The notes under the pieces were generated by a model that did not search any database, had not been told where the DNA came from, and saw nothing but the letters and a program-made list of their open reading frames with translations. A stretch of 64,000 nt of DNA, from the NCBI RefSeq assembly GCF_016427605.1, contig NZ_JAELXQ010000003.1, forward strand, positions 248,001 to 312,000, read 5' to 3'. A program made the position numbers and the translations under genes. Below, piece by piece: positions 52,740-61,358 of the stretch. Position 1 is the first letter of the stretch; each line of letters opens with the position of its first letter. This DNA is from Ochrobactrum sp. Q0168. GTDB lineage: Bacteria; Pseudomonadota; Alphaproteobacteria; Rhizobiales; Rhizobiaceae.

Positions 52740-53669
52740 TTAGTTTTTGAGTGCAGCGACCAGATTGTCCGCTGCAATCTTGGTGGCTCTGTCTACGCTT
52801 TCCGCAGTGAAACCACCGATATGGCTGGTTGCTATGACCCTTGGATGCGCAGCTAGCTCCAGGGAGAGCGGCGGCTCCTGCTCGAACACATCCGTTGCAT
52901 AGTTTGACAGTTGGCCACTGTGCAAGGCGTCGATAACGGCGCGGTCGTCGATCAGTTTCGCGCGCGCCGTATTCACGAGGATGAGACCCGGTTTTGCTGC
53001 GGCCAACCGCTCGCGCGAGATCAGGGTCGAACCGTCGCGAGGTGCAGGGCAATGTAGCGTGATGATATCGGCTTGCGCGATGATATCATCCACCTCGGCA
53101 AAACTGAAAGCGCCTGTAGAGAGGCCAAGGTCGGGTTTGAGCGGATCATAGCCCAGAACCCTTGCGCCGACCGCGACAAGCATGCGCGCAACCTCGCCGC
53201 CAATCGCACCGCAACCGATCACGCCGACGGTGCGGCCACGAATTTCGATGCCGCGCTGGCGTGGCCATCCACCGGCTTTGATACCGGTATCTGCCTGGGG
53301 TATGGAGCGTAGCGCGCTGAAGATCAGGCCAATCGCCAATTCGGCAACCCCCAGCGCGTTTGCACCTTCTGCAATGAGCACTTTGATGCCGCGCTCGGTG
53401 AGCAATTCAACCGGAAGATTATCGGTGCCCACCCCGTTTCGGCTGATGGCTTTAAGCGCTCGTGCGGCTTCGATGACACGCGGTGAGACCGGTTCAACAC
53501 CGGCGAGCCAGCCCGAAACATCGCTCACGAGACGAACAAGCTCATCCTCGTCCGGTGTTTTACCCGGCGTGGAGTAGACGATTTCGAAACCTGAATTGCG
53601 CAGGCTTTCGATATGCGGATGCGGCTCGGCTGTGAGCGAGCGTGGCGTAACGAGAATACGCTGTCCCAT
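52740..53669 (-). CDS. D-2-hydroxyacid dehydrogenase (phosphoglycerate dehydrogenase-like)
   Basis: A 309-residue D-2-hydroxyacid dehydrogenase. The NAD motif VGVIGCGAIGGEVARML lies near residue 149, the active-site Arg in VNTARAKLIDDRAVIDAL, the Glu in VFEQEPP and the His in ATSHIGGFT. It oxidises or reduces a 2-hydroxyacid/2-oxoacid pair; its real substrate is unknown. It begins two bases before the shikimate-dehydrogenase-like gene ends, in a tightly packed operon with KDPG aldolase. Confidence 0.87.
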   Translation of the reverse strand: MGQRILVTPRSLTAEPHPHIESLRNSGFEIVYSTPGKTPDEDELVRLVSDVSGWLAGVEPVSPRVIEAARALKAISRNGVGTDNLPVELLTERGIKVLIAEGANALGVAELAIGLIFSALRSIPQADTGIKAGGWPRQRGIEIRGRTVGVIGCGAIGGEVARMLVAVGARVLGYDPLKPDLGLSTGAFSFAEVDDIIAQADIITLHCPAPRDGSTLISRERLAAAKPGLILVNTARAKLIDDRAVIDALHSGQLSNYATDVFEQEPPLSLELAAHPRVIATSHIGGFTAESVDRATKIAADNLVAALKN

Positions 53670-53671
53670 TG

Positions 53672-54625
53672 CTACCGTCCTGCCGCTTCGATGGCGATTT
53701 CCGAAATACGGTCGAAAGCAGGCCCGCTCGTTGGAATGTCGATATGGAAGACTTCCGCGATGACCTGTGTCCAGCCGTGGATAAAGTAGGTCCAGCCGTC
53801 GACCACATTGAGCGACTTGGCCTGTTCCTGCGCGCGCGCTTGATCAAGGAAAACGAGATTGCCGCGATAGTTGAGGTCCCAGACCACCGCCTTCTCAGGA
53901 AAGACCGCTGCATTGGATAAAGGCGAGCCGGGCGCGTCCTTGCCGAGGCCGGTCGCATTGATGATGAACGAACCAGGCTTGAGCCCGTTGAGAACCGCGT
54001 CGTTGTCTTCGGGGCGTGGAGCTAGAATATACTCTACCGCCACGTCGCTCGCGACTTCCGCATGGATGCGCTTGATTTCATCAAGACGATGCTGGCTGCG
54101 ATTGGAAACAATGATACGGCCCGGCACATTCTTGCCGCGCGACTTGCGCATCAGATGCCATGTGATCGCGATGGTGGAACCGCCTGCGCCCATCGAGAAA
54201 AGATTTGCCCCGGTGCGCTCGAAATAGTCTGCGCCCAAAAAACCATCTATCGCGAGACCCGAGGAGATCGGATCCTTTGCATGGCAGATGAGTTTGCCGT
54301 CTTTTTTGGATATGCAGCTCGTCTCATCCATCAGCAGCGCATGCGGGTCGATCACGTCGAACATATCGCGGCAGGCGTGGAAGAGATCGATCTTGTGTGT
54401 GGTAACAAGCGCACCCATCGAAAGCGGATCGTTGCGAATGAACTCAACCGCTTCGCGGTAAGCCTCCGGATCGTCGTGCAACTTGAAGTCTATACCCTTG
54501 ATGACAGCGTCTTCAAGGCCGAGATACTCGGCCCAGGCCGGAAACACCTTCATGATCGAGCTTTTGCCGGTGGTTACGCCGATAAAGTACAGCGTCGGCT
54601 GCGTAGCTGGCTGATACTTGCTCAT
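53672..54625 (-). CDS. Shikimate dehydrogenase-like oxidoreductase
   Basis: A 317-residue AroE-superfamily protein. The substrate lysine is in VTTHKIDLFHACRD (near residue 76). The NAD(P) fold GAGGSTIAITWHLM is near 168 and is followed by VSNRSQHRLDEIK, whose NR favours NADP. The usual NTDxxG segment is altered to AIDGFLG, keeping the Asp. It is longer than biosynthetic AroE (about 270). The pocket changes and the sugar-catabolic operon argue against the shikimate pathway and for oxidation of a cyclitol or related hydroxylated compound. Its stop and start overlap or abut neighbours. Confidence 0.8.
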   Translation of the reverse strand: MSKYQPATQPTLYFIGVTTGKSSIMKVFPAWAEYLGLEDAVIKGIDFKLHDDPEAYREAVEFIRNDPLSMGALVTTHKIDLFHACRDMFDVIDPHALLMDETSCISKKDGKLICHAKDPISSGLAIDGFLGADYFERTGANLFSMGAGGSTIAITWHLMRKSRGKNVPGRIIVSNRSQHRLDEIKRIHAEVASDVAVEYILAPRPEDNDAVLNGLKPGSFIINATGLGKDAPGSPLSNAAVFPEKAVVWDLNYRGNLVFLDQARAQEQAKSLNVVDGWTYFIHGWTQVIAEVFHIDIPTSGPAFDRISEIAIEAAGR

Positions 54626-55275
54626 GCGCGCTTCTCCAGCGCCTGGCGCGCCACATTCACAGCGCTGGCGGCATTTTTCTTGATTATATCAAAGCGGCCC
54701 TCGCGAATGTCGTCGGTCTTGGCGATCCAGGTGCCGCCGACGGCCACAACCTGCCTGATCGCGAGCCAGTCGCCGATCGTCTCTTGGGTGACGCCGCCGG
54801 TCGGAATGAAACGCACGCCGAGATGTGCGAATGGCGCGGCAATACCCGACAGCGCTTTCGGGCCGCCTGCAACCCCTGCCGGGAAGAACTTTGCCAGACG
54901 GACGCCCTGTGCTGTGGCGAGCGTCAGATCCGTTGGCGTCATGATGCCGGGGCAGAAAGGCAGACCAGCTTTGGATGCTGCCTCGACGATCCGTGGATCA
55001 TAACCTGGCGCCAGACCAAAGCGCGCGCCGCTTTCGATAGCTTTGTCGAGATTGGCAGTGTCAAGAATCGTGCCCGCACCAATGCAAAGTTCTGGTCGTG
55101 CGTCGCGGATTGCAGCCAGTACCTCCGCAGCAGCTTCCGTGCGGAAGGTGATTTCTGCAACCGGCAAGCCGCCCTCAAGCAGAGCGTCGGCGAGAGGAAC
55201 GGCGTCTTCCGCGCGTTCGATTGCGATAACAGGAACGACGCCAAGGCTAGCGATAAGGTCAATAGGATTGCTCAT
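54622..55275 (-). CDS. 2-dehydro-3-deoxy-phosphogluconate (KDPG-type) aldolase
   Basis: A 217-residue KDPG/KHG aldolase-family protein. The catalytic Glu lies in VAEITFRTEAA (near residue 44) and the Schiff-base Lys in LAKFFPAGVAGGPKALSG (near 132), with IGAGTILD between them. It cleaves a 2-keto-3-deoxy sugar acid (phosphate) into pyruvate and an aldehyde. The start at 55275 follows AAGGA. Sited in a divergent catabolic cluster, it may act on KDPG or another 2-keto-3-deoxy acid; the precise substrate is open. Confidence 0.88.
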   Translation of the reverse strand: MSNPIDLIASLGVVPVIAIERAEDAVPLADALLEGGLPVAEITFRTEAAAEVLAAIRDARPELCIGAGTILDTANLDKAIESGARFGLAPGYDPRIVEAASKAGLPFCPGIMTPTDLTLATAQGVRLAKFFPAGVAGGPKALSGIAAPFAHLGVRFIPTGGVTQETIGDWLAIRQVVAVGGTWIAKTDDIREGRFDIIKKNAASAVNVARQALEKRA

Positions 55276-55321
55276 GGCAACATCCTTCAGATTGAATTTT
55301 CCACTGATTGTTTTCACGTGC

Positions 55322-55945
55322 TCAGGCATATTCACGCATGACGGCATCGACGGTTGCTGGATCGCGCGGTTTGTAGCGGGGGTTTTCGACGAGCTCCCAG
55401 CCGCCGCCTGTCTTGGCGATCACGCGATGGCGCATTCCATTGGACTTCTCAATGATTCCGTAGTCCTGGCCGCTGTCGGATGGATAGGCGAAGACCATCA
55501 CGAGATCGGTGTCGCCCACGTTGATCGAACGATGGATCCAGAATGGCGGAACATAGCAAATCGTCTGAGCGGTGATTTCGATGATCCGGGTTTCGCCGTC
55601 TGGTGATTCGAGCTGCATCAAGCCCTGGCCGCTTTGGCCGTAGTAAATTTCCGGGCGGTCCGCCTTGGCATGAATATGACCGCGGGTGAGGAAGAATTCA
55701 TTCCCGACACGTCCCGGATTCATGCGGGTGACACCATAGATCAGATCGCCGCTATGAGCGCCCGGTTTAAAGTCCTCAACGTCATAAACCACCGTGTTTC
55801 CGTGCGTTTCGCGCAAGGCTTCGAAAGCCTTCGCGTCGCCGTAGAGCCCTACGAGATCATTCAGGCGCTTTTCGTAGCGGCCGGTATTGCCGCTCATGCC
55901 GCCAGACTTCGGATTGACGACGCTCACTACAGGTTCGCGTAACAT
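55322..55945 (-). CDS. Cupin-type glucose-6-phosphate isomerase family protein
   Basis: A 207-residue cupin similar to archaeal-type phosphoglucose isomerase. The metal motif GHIHAKADRPEIYYGQSG gives His, His and Glu, and TICYVPPFWIHRSINVGDTD supplies the late His. The family interconverts aldose and ketose 6-phosphates using a bound metal. RBS GGAGG precedes the ATG at 55945. It is the first gene of the minus arm of the divergon, so it is probably the most strongly transcribed. Its substrate may be a non-glucose sugar phosphate. Confidence 0.8.
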   Translation of the reverse strand: MLREPVVSVVNPKSGGMSGNTGRYEKRLNDLVGLYGDAKAFEALRETHGNTVVYDVEDFKPGAHSGDLIYGVTRMNPGRVGNEFFLTRGHIHAKADRPEIYYGQSGQGLMQLESPDGETRIIEITAQTICYVPPFWIHRSINVGDTDLVMVFAYPSDSGQDYGIIEKSNGMRHRVIAKTGGGWELVENPRYKPRDPATVDAVMREYA

Positions 55946-55959
55946 ATATTCCTCCATTA

Positions 55960-56088
55960 CGTAGTGAAATTACATAAAATATGATATGAGCACAATCAAG
56001 TGGGTAATGACGGATAAATTTTCGGTAAAAACGTTACAAAAATGTCGTTATAATTATTGACGATGCAAATTTGTGTAATTATGCTACC
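55960..56088. promoter_or_regulatory. Divergent promoter with two HexR/RpiR-like sites
   Basis: Two 15-bp sites match the HexR-type consensus TGTARTTWWAYTACA at 13 of 15 positions each: CGTAGTGAAATTACA (55960-55974), 15 bases from the minus-arm start, and TGTAATTATGCTACC (56074-56088) on the plus-arm side. The whole interval is AT-rich. This places the RpiR/SIS regulator of the locus at both promoters. The match was scored by eye. Confidence 0.55.
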
Positions 56089-56141
56089 CAAATATCTAAT
56101 AAGGTCGGTAGGAGCCGATCATTCCAGGAGGAGATTTCCGA

Positions 56142-57122
56142 ATGCAGGGCTTGAAATCCGTAACGTTGAAAATGGCGCTTGTTGCGGCGTCGTCACTGTT
56201 GGCGCTCTCGGTTGCGCATGCGGCCGATTGCAAGATTGGCATTTCGATGAAGACGCTCGATGCGCCTTACTTTGCAGCGCAGGAAGTTTCGGCGAAGAAG
56301 CGGGCGGAAGAGCTGGGTTGCGAAGTCCTGACAGCCGACGGGCAGAACGATCTCAACAAACAGGTTTCGGATGTGGAGGATATGGTTGCGCAAGGTATCA
56401 ACGCGCTCATTATCAATCCGCGTGACAGCAAGGGGCTTGTTCCGGCTGTGAACGCTGCGACTGCAGCTGGCGTAAAAGTTTTCGTGGTTGATTCCACGCT
56501 TGATCCGTCGGCCAATTTCGTCACGCTGGTTCAGTCATCTAATGCAAACAACGGTCAGCTTGTCGGTCAGTGGCTTGCAGACCAGACCAAGGGAAAAGAC
56601 CTCAAGATCGCTCTGATCTCGGGCGATAAGGGCAATGAAGTTGGTCAGGAACGTCGGCTTGGCGTGCTGGCCGGTCTCGTTGAAGGCCAGTTGCGCAATG
56701 AAGGCCGCGTCCGCTTTGAAGTTGTCGGCCAGGGTTGGGGTATGTGGAACAACGAAGGCGGCCTAAAGGCCATGGAAGATCTTCTGACGGCCAATCCCGA
56801 TATCAATGTGGTTCTTGGTGAGAATGACTCGATGGTTCTTGGTGCGCGTAAGGCGTTGGAACAGTCCAATCAGCTCGATGGTGTACTTCTTCTCGCAGCG
56901 GCCGATGGTCAGAAAGAAGCCATGGCGATGATCAAGGAAGGTAAATACGGTGCAACCGGTCTGAACGATCCGGCACTCGTAGCTGCGACCGCTGTTGACC
57001 TTGCGAAGAAGGCGGTTGATGGCACCTTGCCGGCTGATACGTCGAAGATCACCTATACGACGCCTGTCGCAATCACCAAGGACAACGTGGACAAGTATTA
57101 CAAGCCAGACGCGGTGTTCTAA
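56142..57122 (+). CDS. CUT2 ABC transporter sugar-binding protein
   Basis: A 326-residue RbsB-family protein. The signal peptide (LKMALVAASSLLALSVAHAA) precedes DCKIGISMKTLDAPYFAAQE, then DVEDMVAQGINALIINPRDS and VLGENDSMVLGARKALEQ. GGAGGAG lies nine bases before the ATG. It heads the plus arm of the divergon. A perfect 14-bp hairpin lies behind it, which would raise its mRNA level above that of the ATPase and permease. The ligand is unknown. Confidence 0.9.
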   Translation: MQGLKSVTLKMALVAASSLLALSVAHAADCKIGISMKTLDAPYFAAQEVSAKKRAEELGCEVLTADGQNDLNKQVSDVEDMVAQGINALIINPRDSKGLVPAVNAATAAGVKVFVVDSTLDPSANFVTLVQSSNANNGQLVGQWLADQTKGKDLKIALISGDKGNEVGQERRLGVLAGLVEGQLRNEGRVRFEVVGQGWGMWNNEGGLKAMEDLLTANPDINVVLGENDSMVLGARKALEQSNQLDGVLLLAAADGQKEAMAMIKEGKYGATGLNDPALVAATAVDLAKKAVDGTLPADTSKITYTTPVAITKDNVDKYYKPDAVF

Positions 57123-57135
57123 GATTATCTGCCTT

Positions 57136-57178
57136 CATAGTGCAGCCAGTCTGGTCGTAAAAGTCTGGCTGCACTATG
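57136..57178 (+). other. Long intercistronic hairpin after the binding-protein gene
   Basis: Perfect 14-bp stem CATAGTGCAGCCAG / CTGGCTGCACTATG with a 15-base loop and no T-run. It fits an mRNA-stabilising or attenuating element between the binding-protein and ATPase genes. No gene is seen in the rest of the 186-base gap. Confidence 0.6.
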
Positions 57179-57308
57179 GGATTGTCCGAGAAGGCGATTC
57201 AGTCCGATGCATGGCATCTGGCAGGTTTCGCAAGCGGTCGCGAGGTGACCATTTCTTACGGACTGAACTGAAATTCGGGTGGAGCGTCCTGGGTCTTGAA
57301 GATCTGGA

Positions 57309-58829
57309 ATGATTGAAATGGAAAATCTTGTAGAGCTGTCCGGCATAGCGAAGTCTTTTGGCGGCGTTCATGCGCTTCGTGGTGTCGACTTCGCGCTTCG
57401 CGCAGGTGAAGTTCATGCTTTGCTCGGTGAGAATGGTGCCGGCAAATCGACATTGATGCGCGTTCTCGGCGGGGAGTTTTCGCCCACGCGTGGCGAAGTC
57501 CAAGTCGCGGGCGAAGTGCAGCATTTTCGCGGACCTATGGATGCGATGTCCAAAGGTATCGCCGTTATCCATCAGGAAATGGCGCTGGCAACCGATCTGA
57601 CCGTTGCCGAGAACATCTTTATGTGGATGCTGCCATCGGTCATTTCCTGGCCCGATCTCAACAGCCGTGCCAAAGAACTTATTACGAGCCTTGGATTTTC
57701 CATTTCTCCCAGTGCTCTTGTCGGCGATCTTCCCATCGCGCATCAGCAGGTAGTTGAGATCGCGAAAGCCCTGTCGCGCAATGCCCGCGTGATGGTGTTT
57801 GATGAGCCGACTGCGGTGTTGTCCGCGCGCGATGCAAATCGTCTCCTCGACATCATCCGTACACTGCGCGAGCGCGGCGTCGGCGTCATTTATATCTCGC
57901 ATCGCCTCGATGAAGTGTTCAGCATCGCCGATCGTATTACGATCATGAAGGACGGCGCCTCCATCACCACGACGGAATGTGCGTCTGTAACGGTCGATGA
58001 TGTCATTCGTCTTATGGTCGGTCGCCCGCTGAAGGCGCTTTTCGGTGAGAATATTGAGCGAAAAGTTGGCAATGAAGTTCTGCGCATCGAAGAGCTCTCG
58101 GACGGCTCCCGTATCAAGGGCGTGTCACTGACGGTCAAGGCTGGTGAGATCATCGGTCTCGGGGGCTTGGTCGGGGCAGGGCGTACAGAACTTATGCGAT
58201 TGGTTTTCGGTGCGGAGCGCGCGAAATCGGGACGGATTTTCATCCACGGCAAAGAAAAAATCATTCGTAATCCGCGTGAAGGCGTGAAGGCTGGTATCGG
58301 TCTTGTACCCGAAAGTCGCAAGGATCAGGGTTTGATCCTCGACTTCCCGATCCGCGTTAATTCCACCATGGCGAAGCTTGCCCCTTTGGTGAACTTTTTT
58401 GGTTTCGTAAAGGGCGGCGCGGAGCGTTCCACCGTTGAGGCGCTGTCAAAACGTCTGCGTCTAAAGGCGGGCAGTATCGAAGACCCGGCATCGAGCCTGT
58501 CGGGCGGCAATCAGCAGAAGGTTGTTCTTGCCAAGTGGTTTCATGCCGATGGCGACGTGCTGATTTTCGATGAGCCCACCCGTGGTGTCGATGTGGGCGC
58601 CAAGACGGAAATCTATTCGCTCATCAAATCGCTTGCGGCTGAGGGCCGGGCGGTCGTGGTGATTTCCTCCGAACATCTTGAGCTTTTCGGTCTTTGCGAC
58701 CGGATCGTGGTCATGCGCGAAGGCGCCGTGACGGGTTCCTTGCAGCCGGAGGAATACTCTGAAGAAAATCTGTTGAAGCTTGCCATGGTCAATACGGCCA
58801 GAACTGTGCCTTCTGCAGCAGTTAATTGA
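57309..58829 (+). CDS. CUT2 ABC transporter ATP-binding protein
   Basis: A 506-residue RbsA-type double ATPase. Domain one has GENGAGKSTLMRVLGG and VMVFDEPTAVLS. Domain two has the degenerate P-loop GLVGAGRTELMRLVFG, signature LSGGNQQKVVLAKWF and LIFDEPTRGVDVG. An alternative start is the ATG at 57318. The permease gene follows almost without a gap. Confidence 0.9.
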   Translation: MIEMENLVELSGIAKSFGGVHALRGVDFALRAGEVHALLGENGAGKSTLMRVLGGEFSPTRGEVQVAGEVQHFRGPMDAMSKGIAVIHQEMALATDLTVAENIFMWMLPSVISWPDLNSRAKELITSLGFSISPSALVGDLPIAHQQVVEIAKALSRNARVMVFDEPTAVLSARDANRLLDIIRTLRERGVGVIYISHRLDEVFSIADRITIMKDGASITTTECASVTVDDVIRLMVGRPLKALFGENIERKVGNEVLRIEELSDGSRIKGVSLTVKAGEIIGLGGLVGAGRTELMRLVFGAERAKSGRIFIHGKEKIIRNPREGVKAGIGLVPESRKDQGLILDFPIRVNSTMAKLAPLVNFFGFVKGGAERSTVEALSKRLRLKAGSIEDPASSLSGGNQQKVVLAKWFHADGDVLIFDEPTRGVDVGAKTEIYSLIKSLAAEGRAVVVISSEHLELFGLCDRIVVMREGAVTGSLQPEEYSEENLLKLAMVNTARTVPSAAVN

Positions 58830-58841
58830 TTGGGTAAAACT

Positions 58842-59816
58842 GTGACCGAAGTTGTTGAAACGCCGAAGAAAAACTTCAATGCCGGAGCTCTTCTCAACCG
58901 GTATGGCACCGTTGCCATTCTGATTGCAGTTCTGATCGTTGCTGCGTCCTTGTCGAATGTGTTCCTGACTGAACGCAATATTATGAATGTGCTGCGTCAG
59001 GTGGCAGGCCCGAGCCTTATGGCGGTGGGGATGCTGTTTGTCATTCTGACGCGGGGGATCGATTTGTCGGTCGGGTCTGTGGCTGCACTGGGCAGTGTGT
59101 TGTCTGCCATACTCATCCAGCAATATGGAACAGGAATGGCTATCGGCGGTGTACTACTTGCCGGTGCTGCATGTGGTCTCGTATCCGGTATTCTGGTGGC
59201 TTATCTCAAGCTGCCGCCTTTCGTGACCACCCTTGCGGTCATGACCATCGCGCGCGGCCTTGCATTCATCTTCTCCTCCGGCCAGCCGATCATGATGGGT
59301 GAGGCCGGTTCGGCGGTAACAGCCTTCGGTTCAGGTACGCTGGGCAGCATCCCATATCCGGTCATCCTCATGATCGTTGTTTTTGTGATTGCCGGTGCGG
59401 TTCTCACCTTTACGCGCTTTGGTCGCCTGGTTAAGGCCATAGGCTCCAATTCTGAGGCCGTACGCCTGTCGGGTATCTCGGTCTCTTATTATACGCTGTC
59501 GGTCTATGTGATTTCCGGAGTTCTGGCTGCTGCTGCCGGTATCATCTCCACAAGTCGTACCGGTATCGGGTCGGCCAATATCAGCGTCGGTGCCGAGCTT
59601 GATGCAATCGCGGCGGTTGTTATCGGTGGCGCGAGCCTGATGGGCGGTCGCGGCGGTGCGTTTAACACCTTCATCGGCGTCATCATTCTTGGGATAATCG
59701 CAAATATGATGAACCTTGCTCGCGTTCCGGGTTATCATCAGCAGGTCTTCATGGGCTGCATCATCATTGGCGCGATGCTTCTGCAATATGCGTCAAGCTG
59801 GCTGCGCAAGTCGTAA
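58842..59816 (+). CDS. CUT2 ABC transporter permease
   Basis: About 324 residues, RbsC family, with LTRGIDLSVGSVAALGSVLS near residue 70 and AVVIGGASLMGGRGGAFNTF near 255. The start is unclear: GTG 58842 is used, TTG 58830 directly abutting the ATPase stop is the alternative, and neither has a good RBS. Only one permease is encoded, so the channel is a homodimer, unlike the other two CUT2 systems in the window. Confidence 0.88.
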   Translation: MTEVVETPKKNFNAGALLNRYGTVAILIAVLIVAASLSNVFLTERNIMNVLRQVAGPSLMAVGMLFVILTRGIDLSVGSVAALGSVLSAILIQQYGTGMAIGGVLLAGAACGLVSGILVAYLKLPPFVTTLAVMTIARGLAFIFSSGQPIMMGEAGSAVTAFGSGTLGSIPYPVILMIVVFVIAGAVLTFTRFGRLVKAIGSNSEAVRLSGISVSYYTLSVYVISGVLAAAAGIISTSRTGIGSANISVGAELDAIAAVVIGGASLMGGRGGAFNTFIGVIILGIIANMMNLARVPGYHQQVFMGCIIIGAMLLQYASSWLRKS

Positions 59817-59855
59817 GGCGACCACCCTTCCTCCCAAAACTTGATGACGTGTTCC

Positions 59856-61358
59856 ATGCCAAATGAACTCTCACTTGCAATCGACGTCGGAACGGGCAGC
59901 GTACGTGCTGCCCTCATGGATAGCCGTGCAACGATAGTCGCGGTTGCCGCCCGTGAGCACGAACAGATTGTGCCGCAATTTGGCTGGTCGGAGCAGCGTC
60001 CAGCTGACTGGTGGCAGGGCGTGATCGCGTCGATCCGCGATGTACTGGACAGGGTGCCGGACGCGCGCGACAGGATCGTAGCCGTCGCTGCCTGTGGGCA
60101 GATGCATGGAACGGTGCTGGTTGGTGATAAGGGTGAACTGGTGCGCGACACTGCCCCCTTGTGGAACGACAAGCGGACCGTCGATTATGTAACTGCCTTT
60201 GAAGCAAAGCATCATCCGGCAGATTATCTGGAGCACAGCGCCAATCCCGCAGCGCCCTCATGGCCGGGCTTCAAATTGCAATGGTTGCGCGATCACGACG
60301 CACAGGCCTTCGCGCGCGCCGCCGCCGTCTTGATGCCTAAGGATTACATCAATCTGAAGCTCACTGGCAAAATTGCGATGGACCGCAATGATGGTGGCGC
60401 CAGCTTCCTGATGGACCCACGGACGGGTGACTGGTCGCAACATATGGTCGACTTGCTTGGCCTAAATCGCCAGCAGCTTGCACCATTGCGAAACCCCACT
60501 GAGATTCTCGGCAGTGTTACGGCAGAAGCAGCACGGGAGACAGGTCTTCGTGAAGGTACGCCGGTTCTGGTTGGCGGAGCGGATTATCCGGTCGCCTTGC
60601 TTGGTTCCGGTGTTTGCCGTCCGGGCGTCGGCTCGGAAGTGATGGGCACCTCTGCCATTATCACGGCGATTGCGGAAAAGCCCTTGCTCGACCCATCTGT
60701 CTGCAATGTCGGTACGGTAGAAGGAAACTGGGGCGCGTTCATGTTGCTTGAATCCGGCGGCGATGCAATGCGCTGGGCCCGCCGCGCGTTCCACGACAAA
60801 CAGATTTCCTACGAGGAAATCGTGGCCAAGGCAGCAGAGGCGCCTGCGGGCTCCGACCGTCTATTCTTCATGCCCTATCTTACGGGCGAGCGCCTTGGCG
60901 AACATCGCAACGCGCGCGCACAGTATTTTGGCATTGGTGCTGCTCATGGTATTTCGCATCTCCATCGCGCGGTATTGGAGGGCGTGGCCTTTGCCGTGAA
61001 ACGCCATATCAATATTCTCGACAGTATTTCCGGCTCCAGGCTTGAGCGCGTGATCGCCTCTGGTGGTGGTGCGAAGACGGAATTGTGGCTGAAAATCAAG
61101 GCAAGTGTCTATGGTATTCCCATTCTCGTGCCGAAGGAGGCCGAGTGCGGTCTGGTCGGTTGTGCGATCATGACAGCAGCTGCAACGGGGCGTTACTCAA
61201 GTGTTGAGGATGCTGCCGACGCGCTTGTGCAATATTCGACCGAGATCAGGCCAGATCCGCGATGGTCAGAAGTCTATGCTCCAATGCAGGCCTTCTTTGA
61301 GAAACTCTATACGCATAGCCAATCGCTCTATGACGATCTCGACGGGTTGCCGCAATGA
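59856..61358 (+). CDS. FGGY-family carbohydrate kinase (xylulokinase-like)
   Basis: About 500 residues, two actin-like domains. The phosphate-1-type motif LAIDVGTGSVRAAL is near the start, GQMHGTVLV follows near 80, and the C-terminal domain has SEVMGTSAIIT, PYLTGERLGEHRNARAQYFG and ASGGGAKTELWLKIKA. It is closest in pattern to xylulokinase and related pentulose or polyol kinases. It would phosphorylate the ketose produced by the SDR or GldA-like enzymes downstream. The start is uncertain (TTG 59841 and ATG 59844 also in frame). The stop overlaps the HAD gene by 4 bases. Confidence 0.88.
   Translation: MPNELSLAIDVGTGSVRAALMDSRATIVAVAAREHEQIVPQFGWSEQRPADWWQGVIASIRDVLDRVPDARDRIVAVAACGQMHGTVLVGDKGELVRDTAPLWNDKRTVDYVTAFEAKHHPADYLEHSANPAAPSWPGFKLQWLRDHDAQAFARAAAVLMPKDYINLKLTGKIAMDRNDGGASFLMDPRTGDWSQHMVDLLGLNRQQLAPLRNPTEILGSVTAEAARETGLREGTPVLVGGADYPVALLGSGVCRPGVGSEVMGTSAIITAIAEKPLLDPSVCNVGTVEGNWGAFMLLESGGDAMRWARRAFHDKQISYEEIVAKAAEAPAGSDRLFFMPYLTGERLGEHRNARAQYFGIGAAHGISHLHRAVLEGVAFAVKRHINILDSISGSRLERVIASGGGAKTELWLKIKASVYGIPILVPKEAECGLVGCAIMTAAATGRYSSVEDAADALVQYSTEIRPDPRWSEVYAPMQAFFEKLYTHSQSLYDDLDGLPQ

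Noticed and set aside
51862-53052. 396-residue version of the UlaG-like protein
   Set aside because: The extra N-terminus overlaps the hydroxyacid dehydrogenase gene and has no family similarity; ATG 52728 has an RBS.
53672-54625. Biosynthetic shikimate dehydrogenase
   Set aside because: Altered NTDxxG segment, greater length and a sugar-catabolic operon argue against a housekeeping aroE.
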